This document shows, piece by piece, positions 11,401 to 23,400 of a stretch of 64,000 bases of DNA; the stretch's first letter is position 1, and each line of letters opens with the position of its first letter. The notes under the pieces are model-generated. The model worked only from the letters and a program-made list of their open reading frames with translations. It was not told the origin of the DNA and searched no databases. This DNA is from Dugong dugon (lineage: Eukaryota > Chordata > Mammalia > Sirenia > Dugongidae), in the NCBI GenBank assembly GCA_030035585.1, contig CM057476.1, positions 19,328,501-19,392,500 on the forward strand, read 5' to 3'. Position numbers and translations under genes: made by a program.

Positions 11401-14400
11401 ATGAGATCTGATATAATATAATCACCTCCATGATGAGATCTGTTATGAGAGGCCAGTCAGTTGAAAGGGAGTTTACTTGGGGGTGTGGCCTGCATCTAAT
11501 ATAGGTGGACTTTCTGGCAAAGTTTACTGGCCCTTGCTCACTCTGGATCCTGTAGCTGGCTCCTCTTCATCTGACCTCTGGTTCTTGGGACTTGAGCTGT
11601 CAGCTTACCTGCTAATCTTGGGATTTGCTCACAACAGCCTGTGAGCCAGAGGCCTGCTGTCTGGCTTGCTGATCTTGGGTTCACCAGCCCCTGCAGCTAC
11701 ATGAGTCAGGAAAAACCTCCAGCCTGACCCATGGACTTGGGACTTTCCAGTCTCTACAATTGCATGAGCCATTTCCTTGATATAAATCTGTGTGTATATA
11801 TATATGTATTTATACACTTTACTGGTTTTGTTTCTCTAGAGAACTCAGCCTAAGACAGTAGGATATGAAAATATTAGTAGACTTTGCCAAATTGCCCCCC
11901 CCCCCAGCATTTTAGGCAAAATTGGGTTAAAGGGAGCATTCAGATTGTTCTTGGAAGGGAAAGAGGTAACAGAAGGAATGTGAGAGGAAGAAGGAAGATA
12001 CAATCCCTTTCCCAGCTCTGCACCCTTTGTCCTGGGGTTAAAGGTCAGATCGCAGTGTGTATACACAGTGATAAGGTGAGCCGCAGGACTTTGGTTGCTT
12101 CTCCACAGTCAGGATCCAGAGTTACTGACTAGGCTCAGACTGGGGTGGGGGTGGAGGATCGGTGTTCGGAATCTCCAGAGTCAGAGTCTGAACCATTTAA
12201 AGGAATCTCTCAAGTCCACGGACTGCAAATAAAAGAAAAGAAACAGCGTGGCTTAGTTTACCTTGTGTGAGTCATGGAGCTCCTAGAAACTGAACAAGAT
12301 GGCATCCCCTATATTTTTATCTCCTACACTACTGGTACTGGTCCATTGTAATACCCTATGGGAAGTGGGATGGTCCAGATCAGGAGTCGGCAAACTTTGG
12401 CCCACAGGCCAAATCCGGCCCACTGCCTGTTTTGCCAATAAAGTTTTATTGGAACACAGCCACGCCCATTCATTTAAGTATTGCCTATGGCTGCTTCTGC
12501 ACTGCAACAGCATAGTTGAATAATTGCAACAGAGGGTACATAGCCCAGAAAGCCTAAAATATTTCCTACCTCGCCCTTTACAGAACTGGTTTACCGACCC
12601 CTGGTCTAGATACTTATAATATAAATCCGTAAGCCAATCAAACTTGTATTTTTGCCTATTTGACTTGATTCTACTTACAGTTGAAAACTAAACCACTCAG
12701 CAAACCCTCTCAGGCCACTACAGGTAGCTTGATGCTTTGCTGTGATAACCAGAAACTCAAATGCGAGCAAATACAAGCTTTATGACCATGTGCAGATGAG
12801 CTAAGCACTGAATGTGAGGTTAGACTAGATGAACGTTTAAGGATCCTCCCAACCCGAGAGTTGTGGTTTAAAATCATTTTACTCCATAAGAATCTTGCAA
12901 CAGTAAATTTATATTGATGGTGTATGTGCAGATATCAGAAAATCAGTTACTTCCTTTAAATACTACAGCCTAAATAACATTCATTCAACCAACATCAAGT
13001 GCCTAATAGTGGTTTCTGAGTTTCTTAGGCATTGACTGGGTAAGGCTACAAAGAAGAATGACAAAAGAAATGTAATTACAAGGTGAATTTTATGATTCTT
13101 AACACGTTTTTAGTTAACTTGGCCATGTTGTGCCATGTAGGTTTTCTGATTACACTGTTATGGTGGTGAATTTAATAATCGTCGTACCTTTACTGTTTCC
13201 AGCTTTGTCCTGCCAGGAAGTCACTGATGACGAGGTCTTGGACGCAAGCTGCTTGTTGGATGTCTTACGAATGTACAGATGGCAGATCTCTTCATTTGAA
13301 GAACAGGTGAACACAACATTCTGAACAGGTTTGGTTTGGAGGACGCTTTCCACTAGTAACTGGGGGTGGGGAGGGCGTGAGCTTGCAATGAAGGTTGAAA
13401 AGCAGCTGCATTGCTGCATCATGAACACTTCTGTGGCGTTTTACATCGCCATGTTGTTCTGGGCCCAGAGCACTAACTTTGTTCCTGCTCTCATGATCAG
13501 AGGGGACATGCAGCTCTTTTTCACCCGATGGATGGATGGTTAAACAGCCCTGGTGGCACGGTGGTTAAAGTGTTCGACTGCCCACAACAGGACTAAACCA
13601 AGCTAAGAAGTTTCCTGAATACAATCAAATACTTTGAGGGACAGAGTAGCTGGGGCGGGGGTCTGGGGACCATGCTTTCAGGGGACATCTAGGTCAACTG
13701 GCATAACAAAGTTTATTAAGAAAATGTTCTGCATCCTACTTTGGTGAGCAGCATCTGGGGTCTTAAAAGCTCACAAGCAGCCATCTAAGATGCATCAGTT
13801 GGTCCCAACCACCTGGAGTAAAGGAGAATGAAGAACACCAAAGACACAAGGAAAGCATTAGCCCGAGAGACAGAAAAGGCCACATAGACCAGAGACTTCA
13901 TCAGCCTGAGACCAGAAGAACTGGATGGTGCCCGGCTATCACCAATGACTGCCCTGACAGGGAACACAACAGAGAGTGCCTGATGGAGTGGGGGAAGGGT
14001 AGGATGCAGAACTCAAATTCTAGTAAAAAGAGCAGACTTAATGGCCTGACTGAGATTGGAGGAACCCCAGAAAGCATGGCCCCCCGGACTCTCCATCAGT
14101 CCAGAACTAAAATGGTTCCCGAAGTCAACTCTTCTGACAGAGATTGGACTGGACTGTGGGACATAAAATGATACTCGTGAAGAGAGTGCTTCTTAGCTCA
14201 AGTAGATACATGAGACTAAACGGGCAGCTTCTGTCCAGAGGTGAGATGAGAAGGCAGAGAGGGTCAGGAGCTGGTTGAATGGACACGGGAAATCGGGTGG
14301 AAAGGAGGAGTGTGCTGTCACAGTATGGGGAGAACAATTAGGGCTACATAACGTATGTACAAATTTTCGTATGAGAGACTAACTTGAATTGTAAACTTTC

Positions 14401-17400
14401 ACTTAAACTACAACAATAAAAAAAAGGAAGTGTTCGGCTGCCAACCAAAAGGTCAGCAGTTTGAACCCACGAGCTGCTCCACGGGAGGAAGATGTGGCAA
14501 TCTGCTTCCATAAAGATTACAGCTTTGAAAACCATATGGGGCAGTTCTACTCTGTCCTACAGGGTCGCTATGAGTCGGAATCGACTTAGTGGCAACGCGT
14601 TGGATGGAAGGTTAACAGGATAGGACATCCACAACTACCAAAGGGCACAGATTATGTTAGTTCTTGAATGACTTTTTACTTCAGTGGATGGTAGGGATAC
14701 CTGGGTCCTTTGGAGAGTAGCAGCAAGTGGCTTCACCCTGGAGGCTCAGAGGTCCAGGGAAGACCCTTTTTGGACCATATCCTCATTTTTTAAAAATCAG
14801 TGCTTCAGAGGCTGGCTTACAGTGGCTTCAAACTAGGAGCAGATGTCAAAGGCAACCCCAGGGCCTTGTTCCAGCCCCCTTTTCCACAACTATACCTTCA
14901 CTGCCCGAATGGAACTTTACTACCTTCCTTCTCCCCAGGCCACTGTTACCACCTCAAGTCTGAGGCAGAGGCTGAGTGAAGTTCTAGGAACAAAAATATT
15001 TGGCTTCCAGTGGCATATGTCACATTCTTCTGGCCACATTTCCAAGATGGCCCTGTCTGGCTTTGCGTCAGCTTATTCTACCTCTACCTTCCAGAAACTG
15101 GACCAGAAAAGCCAGAGGTAGCCTGTTGGGCCCCCCAAAACTGTGAGGCTGAAGCGAGAGGCGTTTTAAAAAATACTTAAAAGTGAGGTCTGGTAGCCTT
15201 ATTATCTGCCTTTAATTTTTAAAGTTGTCTTGTTTCTGCTTTAATCTATGCTATGCTTCTTGATTATCCCTTGGTGGTGCAAGCAGTTAACATGCTCGAC
15301 TGCTAACCAAAAGGTTGGAGGTTCGAATCCACCCAGAGGCATGTCAGAAGAAAGGCCCGGCGATCTACTTACAAAAAATCAGCCATTGAAAACCCTATAG
15401 AGCACAGTTCTACTCTGACACACACATGGGGCTACCATGAGTCAGAGTCCACTCAGTGGCAGTTGTTACACATCTTGATTAATCCATTGTATGTTGAAAT
15501 GTTTTTCCATCTAGAAAGTATTTTTTTAATCCTCTTCTGGTAACTGGAACTATTTAGCTGAATTTTATGTTTCACTAAACTGAAAGAGTGACGGAGATTT
15601 AGTCCCCATGGATGTCGGCTAACTTTCCTAAGTCCCATCCATTCGTCAAGGGCTCACTTAAGTCCTAGCTCTCTGTGGGAATATTTCCATCCCCTTCAGC
15701 CCACAACAGTTACCGAGCCGCATGGTGCTGCAGCGCATACAACAAGGAGGGAAGAGTGTGTCTGTCTGCTGGCCCCTTTCTCTCTTTGAAGGCCTCAGAG
15801 TATGTGGCGTGGGGCCTTGTCCACATCTGTTATTAATGATCTAGTCAATCAACAGCTGACTCGCTGTCTGTCAGCCACTTTTCCATGTCCAAAGCTGGAT
15901 GCTAGAGCTATGGAGGAATGCATTGGTTAATTGCTTGCATTATACAACTTACCTGATTTAATCCCCCAAACCCTCTAAGGAGTTACGGTTATTGTCCCTG
16001 TTTTACAGATGAGAACACTGAGGCTCAGAGAAGTGAAGTGACTTGCCCAAGGTCACACAGCCTCTTAAGTGGTAGAACCAGGATTTGAGCTGGTCTGGCC
16101 CTAAAGCCCACTCTTAAGCTCCACCCTCTTCTGTAATACTGTTCCTTTTCTCAAGGCCAAGTAGTTACACAGCTCAGAGACAGCTGGCCCCAGCTTCCTT
16201 TCCTTCACTCTCTTCTTGGGCCTCCAGCTGAGGGTCTTTATTTGTGAAGACGTCTAGGATGTACTTGTTTCTGTTTAATAAGCTGACAGAGAAGGTCACC
16301 ACTAGACTTAGGATTTCTGTCCCTTATCAGTGAAGGCTCCTGGGCCTCCCAGGAAGAACGGGTCCTCCCCGGCTCCCCAGCTCATTGGTCAGAGCCGGGC
16401 CATGGCACTGGTGCTGATGGATAATAGCTAAGCTGCCACCTCTACCCCTGGCTTGTGTGTCCTCTGAAGAGAAGAGCCTCATCTTATCATCTTTGAATCT
16501 CAGCTGTACTCTTGCTAACTGCAATGCAAAGCCCAGGAGGAGATTCATTTATATATGCAATGAATCTTTATCGATGGCCGCCACAGGCAGGGCCTGTCAA
16601 GGGCACCGACTAGGGTGGCAGCATCAAACATAACTCGCAGGGTTCCTGCTCTCATGGAGCTTGCATTTTATTGGCGGGGGGCGGGGGTGGAGACAGACAA
16701 TAAACAAGGTCATTTCAAGGCATGCTGACAAGAAAATAAAACGGGATCCTGTGATGAAGCGCGAGGGCCAGGGGCTGGGGTTGAGGAGAGAACCAACGGG
16801 AGCTGCCGACTTTAGACAGGAAGTCTCTGCTGGAGAGGGGAGACTGCAGCTGAGCCTTTGAGGTCTGGTTGCACTGTTCCAGACCACGGAAGAAGCCAGA
16901 CAAGCACCTTGTGGCTGTAAGGATGCAGTGTTTGGAGAACAGTGCGGAGGCCTGCGTGGCCCAGTAGAGTGGAAGAGAGGGGTCGCAGAGTGTGGTGGGG
17001 AGCAGATGATATGGTCTGGGAGGCCATCGCAGTAGTCTGGTGTTAGTTCTGTGTGCGGTTAAAGGCCATCAGAGGGCTTTGAACAGGGGTCTAGTTTGAT
17101 CTGATTTAAGTTTGAAAATGGCCACTCTGGTCGCTGAAAAGCAGTCAGGTTTGCAGTATACTAGGGAGTAGCATCAGCACTTGGAGCATTCAGGGGAGGG
17201 AGAGCCTGTCTGCCCCGGAGGATTGAGGGATGGCTTTTGACGTTTTGGGAGAGGGGGGTTTGAATTGATCCTTAAAGAGTTGTCCTGTTTGGGTCGGGGG
17301 ATGGAGGTTAGGGCCGTCTCAGGAAAGTTAAAACAGGCTCAGAGACAGCTGGCCCCAGCTTCCTTTCCTTCACTCTCTTCTTGGGCCTCCAGTTGAGCGT

Positions 17401-20400
17401 CTTATTTGTGAAGACGTCTAGGAAGTGCTTGTTTCTGTTTAATAAGCTGAGCCTTGCATTGGTGGTGGTGTTAGGTGCCGTCTAGTCAGTTTTTGACTCA
17501 TAGTGACCCCATGTGACGGTGGAACTGCCCCGTAGCGTTTTCTAGGCCGTAATCCACTATAAGTTGGAGTCAGCTCGATGGCAGCGGGTTTGTTGGTTTG
17601 TTTTAACCCATTATATTTTATTGTGTTTTAGGTGAAAGCTCACAGCAGATTAGTTTTTCATTCAAAAATGTATACACAAATTGTTCTGTGACATTGGTTG
17701 CAATCCCCGCATTGTGTCAGCGCTCTCCCCCTTCCCTTTTCCCTTCCTGGGTTCTCCGTGTCCGTTCATCCAGTTTTCCTGTCCCGTCCTGCATTCGCCT
17801 TTTTGTTTTGGGGCAGGTGTTGCCCAATTGGTCTCGTATACTTCATTGAACTAAGAAGCATGTTCCTCAGCTGTGTTATTGTTCGGCTTATAGGCTTGTC
17901 TGATCTTTGGCTAAAAGGTGGACTTTGGGAGTGGCTTCAGTTGGTTTTTTTTCGGTGGAGGTGGGAAGGAATCTTCACAGGAGCAGATCTCCAAATCTTT
18001 CCTCCAAAGCAGAAGATACGTTTTTTGATAGAAGTCAATGAAGAAAGCTATTTCAGTTTACTTTTCAGGAACATTTTTTTCGAAAAAGGGGGTTTCCACC
18101 ACATGCTGAAAAGGGAGGTTTGAGGTTGGCTCCAAAGGGAACGCAGCTTTAAAGTAAGAAGGCTCCTTTTTGTCAGGGAACATGTGAAGTGATAAAGGCA
18201 GCAGTTTGTATTCCACGTCCAGTCACTACTGGGTGGATTTGAACTGCCAGTCTTTCAGTTAGCAGCTGAATGCTTAGCCTTTACACTACCAAGCCTCCTC
18301 CTTGCAATGGTAGAAAGCAAAATGTACCCCCTATAGCTGAAGCAGCAGTCAGAAATCACTGCCAAGAAAATAACCTGCCCACGAGAGGTGGTCGTTTTCC
18401 ACTGAGATGTAGCACAGAAGATGCATACTCTTTAGACCTGACGGTAGAGAGCAACACCTCCCACTTTAGCCTGGTGGTCCTCACGTGGGGAGGTCCTGAT
18501 GCTTCCGGCCCCGCCCCTTCTGAAGAACGCTCTGCCCTTTGACAGGATGCTCATGAGCTCTTCCACGTCATTACCTCGTCGTTGGAAGATGAGCGAGACC
18601 GGCAGCCCCGGGTCACACATCTGTTTGATGTGCACTCTTTGGAGGTAAGCCCTTAAGATTGTCAGTAGATTTGATGCAGTTTGTCCATATTTAATAGTAC
18701 AAGAAACCCAAGTATAATCTTTGCACAACTTTAATCAAAAGTTAGATTCAACAACAACAAGGAGTGGGCGTGAGGATGGGGAGGGGGTTAGGGTACATTC
18801 TTTGCGGTTGGTGACGTTGGGATGTCAGGGTGAGGGATGTCAGGGTGCTTTAAAATGACCCATTGCTGCAGTTTGTGTTGGTTCTGAGGAGAAAGAATAT
18901 ATGATTTTTTTCCCCCATCTAATCGAGGGGAACAAGGAGCCAAAGGAATGCTCAACATGTCCGCGTTTCCCTGAGACGGTAGAAATGCGTAGGGAGTTGA
19001 TAAAACAAAGGGCGAGAGATGTTCCAGAAGGGGAAATATGTTTCGGCTGCATTTGTCGAAGCAGTATGCGTGGTTCCCAGCCAGAGAGGATAATGAAGAC
19101 TACTTTAGAAACATGGGATTTTTAATAAGAAGTTGATTTTTGAGTGGTGCCATCCGCACAGAAACTTGTAAGTTTAAGGGTGGGGTGAAGGTAATAAAGG
19201 AATTGCAGTAGGGTTCTCAGTCTTTCTTTTTTTTCCCCTACAGCAGCAGTCAGAAATCACCCCCAAACAGATAACCTGCCGCACAAGAGGTAGCTGTTTT
19301 CCATTGAAATGTAACACGTCTGATGCATACTTTTTAGATATGATCATCATTGGCTTGTTTTTATTTTTTTGTTTCTTGGTGACATCCGGTCTAGCTTGAA
19401 CACATGCTGTACTTGCAAAGGAACTTGTGTTTGGGAGACAGCTTTAAATTATGCCCTGGGTAACCATCTTGAATTGTTCCCTCATACCCTAGCCTGGCTC
19501 AGTTCCCTTTAAACAGAGTTATTTGTACCTCAAACAAGGGCTTTCTTTCTACCTCCTTGAATCGATCCCATGAAGAATTTAAGAGGCCGAATCTGTCGTA
19601 TCCTCAGTATTCCCTTTCCGGCCAGCTTTTACTGCAAAGGATCACAGTCCTCCTCAGAAAGAAATCATTGTTTTCTTAAGACTTTAGCTTAAAAAATAAA
19701 ATTGATGCATTGATTTCTTTGTGCATTAATAATACCCATTGCTGTCGAGGCGAATCCAACTCATAGCCACAATATAGGGTGGAGCAGAGTTTTTAAGGCT
19801 GTAGTCTTTACGGAAGCAGACTGCCACATCTTTCTCCTATGGAGTTGGCTGGTGGGTTTGAATCACCAAACTTTCGGTTAGCAACCAAGCATTTAACCAC
19901 TGCACTGCCAGGGCTCCTTTTTCCACTCATAGTGACCCTATATGACAGAGTAGAACTGCCCCATAGGGTTTCCAAGGCTGAAATCCTTATGGAAGCCGAC
20001 TGCCACATCCTTCTCCTGTGGAGCAGCTGTTGGGTTTGAACCGCTGACCTTTCAGTTAGCAGCGGAGTGCTTAAGCACACATTGATAATATTTTTTTGAG
20101 ACCATACTGTCTGCCAGGCAATATAATATCTCATTTAAGCCTCACAAAAACTCCATGAAGTTGAGGATACTAGGTATAATGGAATAGTCATCGTTCCCCT
20201 TTCCAGCAGACTGAAGCTGTCAGAGATTAAGTGAGTTCCCCGGGTCACATAGTTAATAAGAAGCAGAGCCAGGTCCGAGCCCAGGGCTACTGGACTCTGG
20301 TGCCCCTGTTCTAACCAGCATACTGTACTGTGTATATTACCAACCCCCATCCAAAGAAAATCCCAGTTTTTCAGACCATGCTTATTCTGATTCTTTCAGC

Positions 20401-23400
20401 AGTTTACATCACTTTATCAAATGTTCACTTGTGCTATGCTGCTTTTACATCTCAAACATTTGAAGCAAATGTTTGTAAGAAGATATTATTAAACACAACT
20501 TCATTTTTAAATATGGCCATGCCCATTATACAGAAACCACATTTAAAGACCTGTAATAATTCTCCTATAAAGGGAGTGGAATGTCTTTTTTGATGGAAGT
20601 CAATAAGGAAAAAGTTATTTCAGTTTACTTTTCAGGAAGCTTTTTTTCTAACGAGGGAGTTTCTACCACATGGCTAAAGAAAAGTGAATTTTGAGGTTGG
20701 CTCCAAAGGGCTAAAGGTGGCATATCAAAAGACCGTTTGTGTTCCAGGGTCACCTCACCCCACATCCAGTCACTGGAAGTCTCAACACCCTTTCCACGGA
20801 AGACTTACTAGTAATATGGTCTGCAAACACTGTGAACACCAGGTAAGTACCTTCCCAGTACTTGATGTTTTCTGGTGAGGTTTTAAATTAAGATTCATGA
20901 GGAGAGGTGGGGCCAAGATGGTGGAGTAGTCAGATGCTTTTGGTGGAGCCTCTTACAACAAAGACCCAAAAAAACAAGTGATTTGATTATACATGGCAGT
21001 CTGGGAGCCCTGAACATCAAAGGCAGAGTTGAGGAACTGGACAGAGTGGCAGGGGAAGGGACAGACGGTTGGGAAGCAGTGAGGACCTGACCCAGACCTG
21101 ACCCAGCGAGAGCCTGAGCCCTTCAGGCCTGAGCAGCTCGTGGGTGAGCGGTGAGGCAGTCAAGCAGCCGTGCTCTGGAGGTGCATTTCCTACACCGGGA
21201 GAGACCCAGCGCCAGAGAGTCTGCGTGGCCGCCCAGAACCAGTGAGAAGCAGCCCTCGTTGGCAAAAGATAAGTACTTGCATACAGCCTACCTCTTGGAT
21301 CAAAAACAACTCCCTTAGGGAAGAACCTCTCTCCCATTTACCTCCCCACTCCCTGCTCTGCACTGGGTCCCAGACCAGCTTCAGCAATTGCCGGGTCCCC
21401 TGGGCCAGAAGTAGGATCTGTCACATGCCTGGAGCCATTCTCCCTGCCTTGGAGAGTGAACAAATCAACAAACTGGAAAAAATAAACTGCTGGCTCCCCT
21501 AAGCCAGGAACCCAGGGTAGGCACAGGCATAAGGGATTTACGGGCTTTGAGTGCCTTTCCCCCTGCAGAGACTTGTGTGGGCCCATTTCAGCAGTGTAGG
21601 CCCTCATTACTGCAGTACAACAGGGTATATACCAGAAGTCTAACTTCAACTGTTTCAGCTGTGAAGTGGCAGGTCTTGACATTTGACACTGCTCTGCCCA
21701 TTAAGCACCTACCCACATCAGGGGCCTGAGGACTGGTGACTCCACCCATGCCACATAGCCACCTGCGATAGAGGCCCATGAGTAAGAGGTGCCCCCCAGT
21801 CCTTAGAGCCAACAGCATTAGGTGCTCCTAGTCTGGCTGCAAAACCCATCTACCTACGAGCTCTAGGGAACAGGGACATGCCTTCCTCCTGGACACTCGG
21901 GGGTGGGTGGCCGTCAGCCCCCTGCCTTGCTTAGAGTGTGTCCCCCTGCTGCAGCCAGATGCCTGTGCCTACACTGATCACCCATGCCTGTCTAGGACTG
22001 TAAGTGAGAGCCTACACCACACATCGGTGTCTGTCTACCTGGACACCTGAGCTGAATCTATACAGGAGGAGTGGGCAGACTTCTGAGCTCACATACCTAG
22101 TAACAGATCTAACCACCAGGCGACAGGACATTAGAGCTTCAGAGGTGCCAATAATCAAACTAGCTCATACGAGCAGCCTATTTGGGCATATCAAAACAAA
22201 ACAAGAAGGTAGGACACATTAAGCAAACATAATAACTCATTAATGACTCAGAGACAACAGTCAATATCAGATCACATGAAGAGGCAATCCATGATGCCTT
22301 CAGCAAGTTCCCAAAATAAAGAATCTAGAAATTTTCCAGAGGAGGAAAATGTCTTGGAATTACTGGAGGCAGAATACAAAAGATTAATATACAGAAACTC
22401 TTCAAGAAATTAGGAAGGAAATTAAGCAAAATGCAGAACACGCAATAGAGGAAACTAAAAAGATTAGAGAAGAGCATAATGACCAATTTAACAGGCTGCA
22501 AGAATCCACAGAGAGACAGCAATCAGAAATCCAGAAGATTCACAATAAAATTTCAGAATTAGACAACTCAATAGAAAGTCATAGGAGCAGAATTGAGGCA
22601 ATGGAAGTCAGAATTAGTGCGATTGAAGATAAAGCACTTGACACCAACTTATTTGAGGAAAAAATCAGATAAAAGGATTAAAAAAATGAAGAAACCCTAA
22701 GAATTATGTGTGATTCTATCAAGGGGAATAACCTACGAGTGACTGGAGTACTGGAACGGGGGGATAACAGAAAATACAGAGAGAATTGTTGAAGATTTGT
22801 TGGCAGAAAACTTCCCTGATATCATGAAAGACAAGAAGATATCTATCCAAGATTCTCATTGAACCCCACGTAAGGTAGATCTCAAAAGAAAGTCACCAAG
22901 ACATATTATAATCAAACTTGCCAAAACCAAAGATAAAGAGAGAATTGTAAGAGCGGCTATGGGTAAACAAAAAGTCATCTACAAAGGAGAGTCAATAAGA
23001 ATAAGCTTGGACTACTCAGCAGAAACCATGCAGGCAAGAAGGCAATGGGATGACATATATAAAGACTTGAAGGAAAAAAACTGCCAGCGAGGAATTATAT
23101 ATCCAACAAAACTGTCTCTCAAACATGATGGCGAAATTAGGGCATTTCCAGATAAACAGAAGTTTAGGGAATTTGCAAAAACCAAACCAAAATTACAAGA
23201 AATACTAAAGGGAGTCCTCCAGTTAGAAAATCAGTAACATCAAATAACAACCCAAGACTAGAACACAGGACAGAGCAACCAGATATCAGTCCAGATAGGG
23301 AAGCCACAAAAATAAATCAAAGCTAAAACACTGAAAACAGGGAAACAGATGTCAATAAGTAAAAGATGAAAACATTAAAACAAAAAGGAGGGACTTAAAA

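Larger units (their letters stand above)
7871..11857 (+). mobile_element. ERVL-type (class III) endogenous retrovirus, old and broken
   Basis: Two similar LTRs (7871-8449 and 11296-11857) flank an internal part that is much shorter than a full ERVL. A perfect 5-bp target duplication GTAGG lies at 7866-7870 and 11858-11862. Internal sequence resembles the end of reverse transcriptase, RNase H (about 8980-9100), integrase (about 9560-10100) and a dUTPase (about 10870-10910), the order known for ERVL. It is a broken fossil with many disruptions and no gag seen. Clear LTR divergence and nested insertions point to an old element. Confidence 0.85.

Noticed and set aside
18270-18542. 90-residue ORF before USP30 exon 5
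   Set aside because: Runs over the SINE end and the stray exon 6 copy in a frame that is not the exon 6 frame; no support as an exon.
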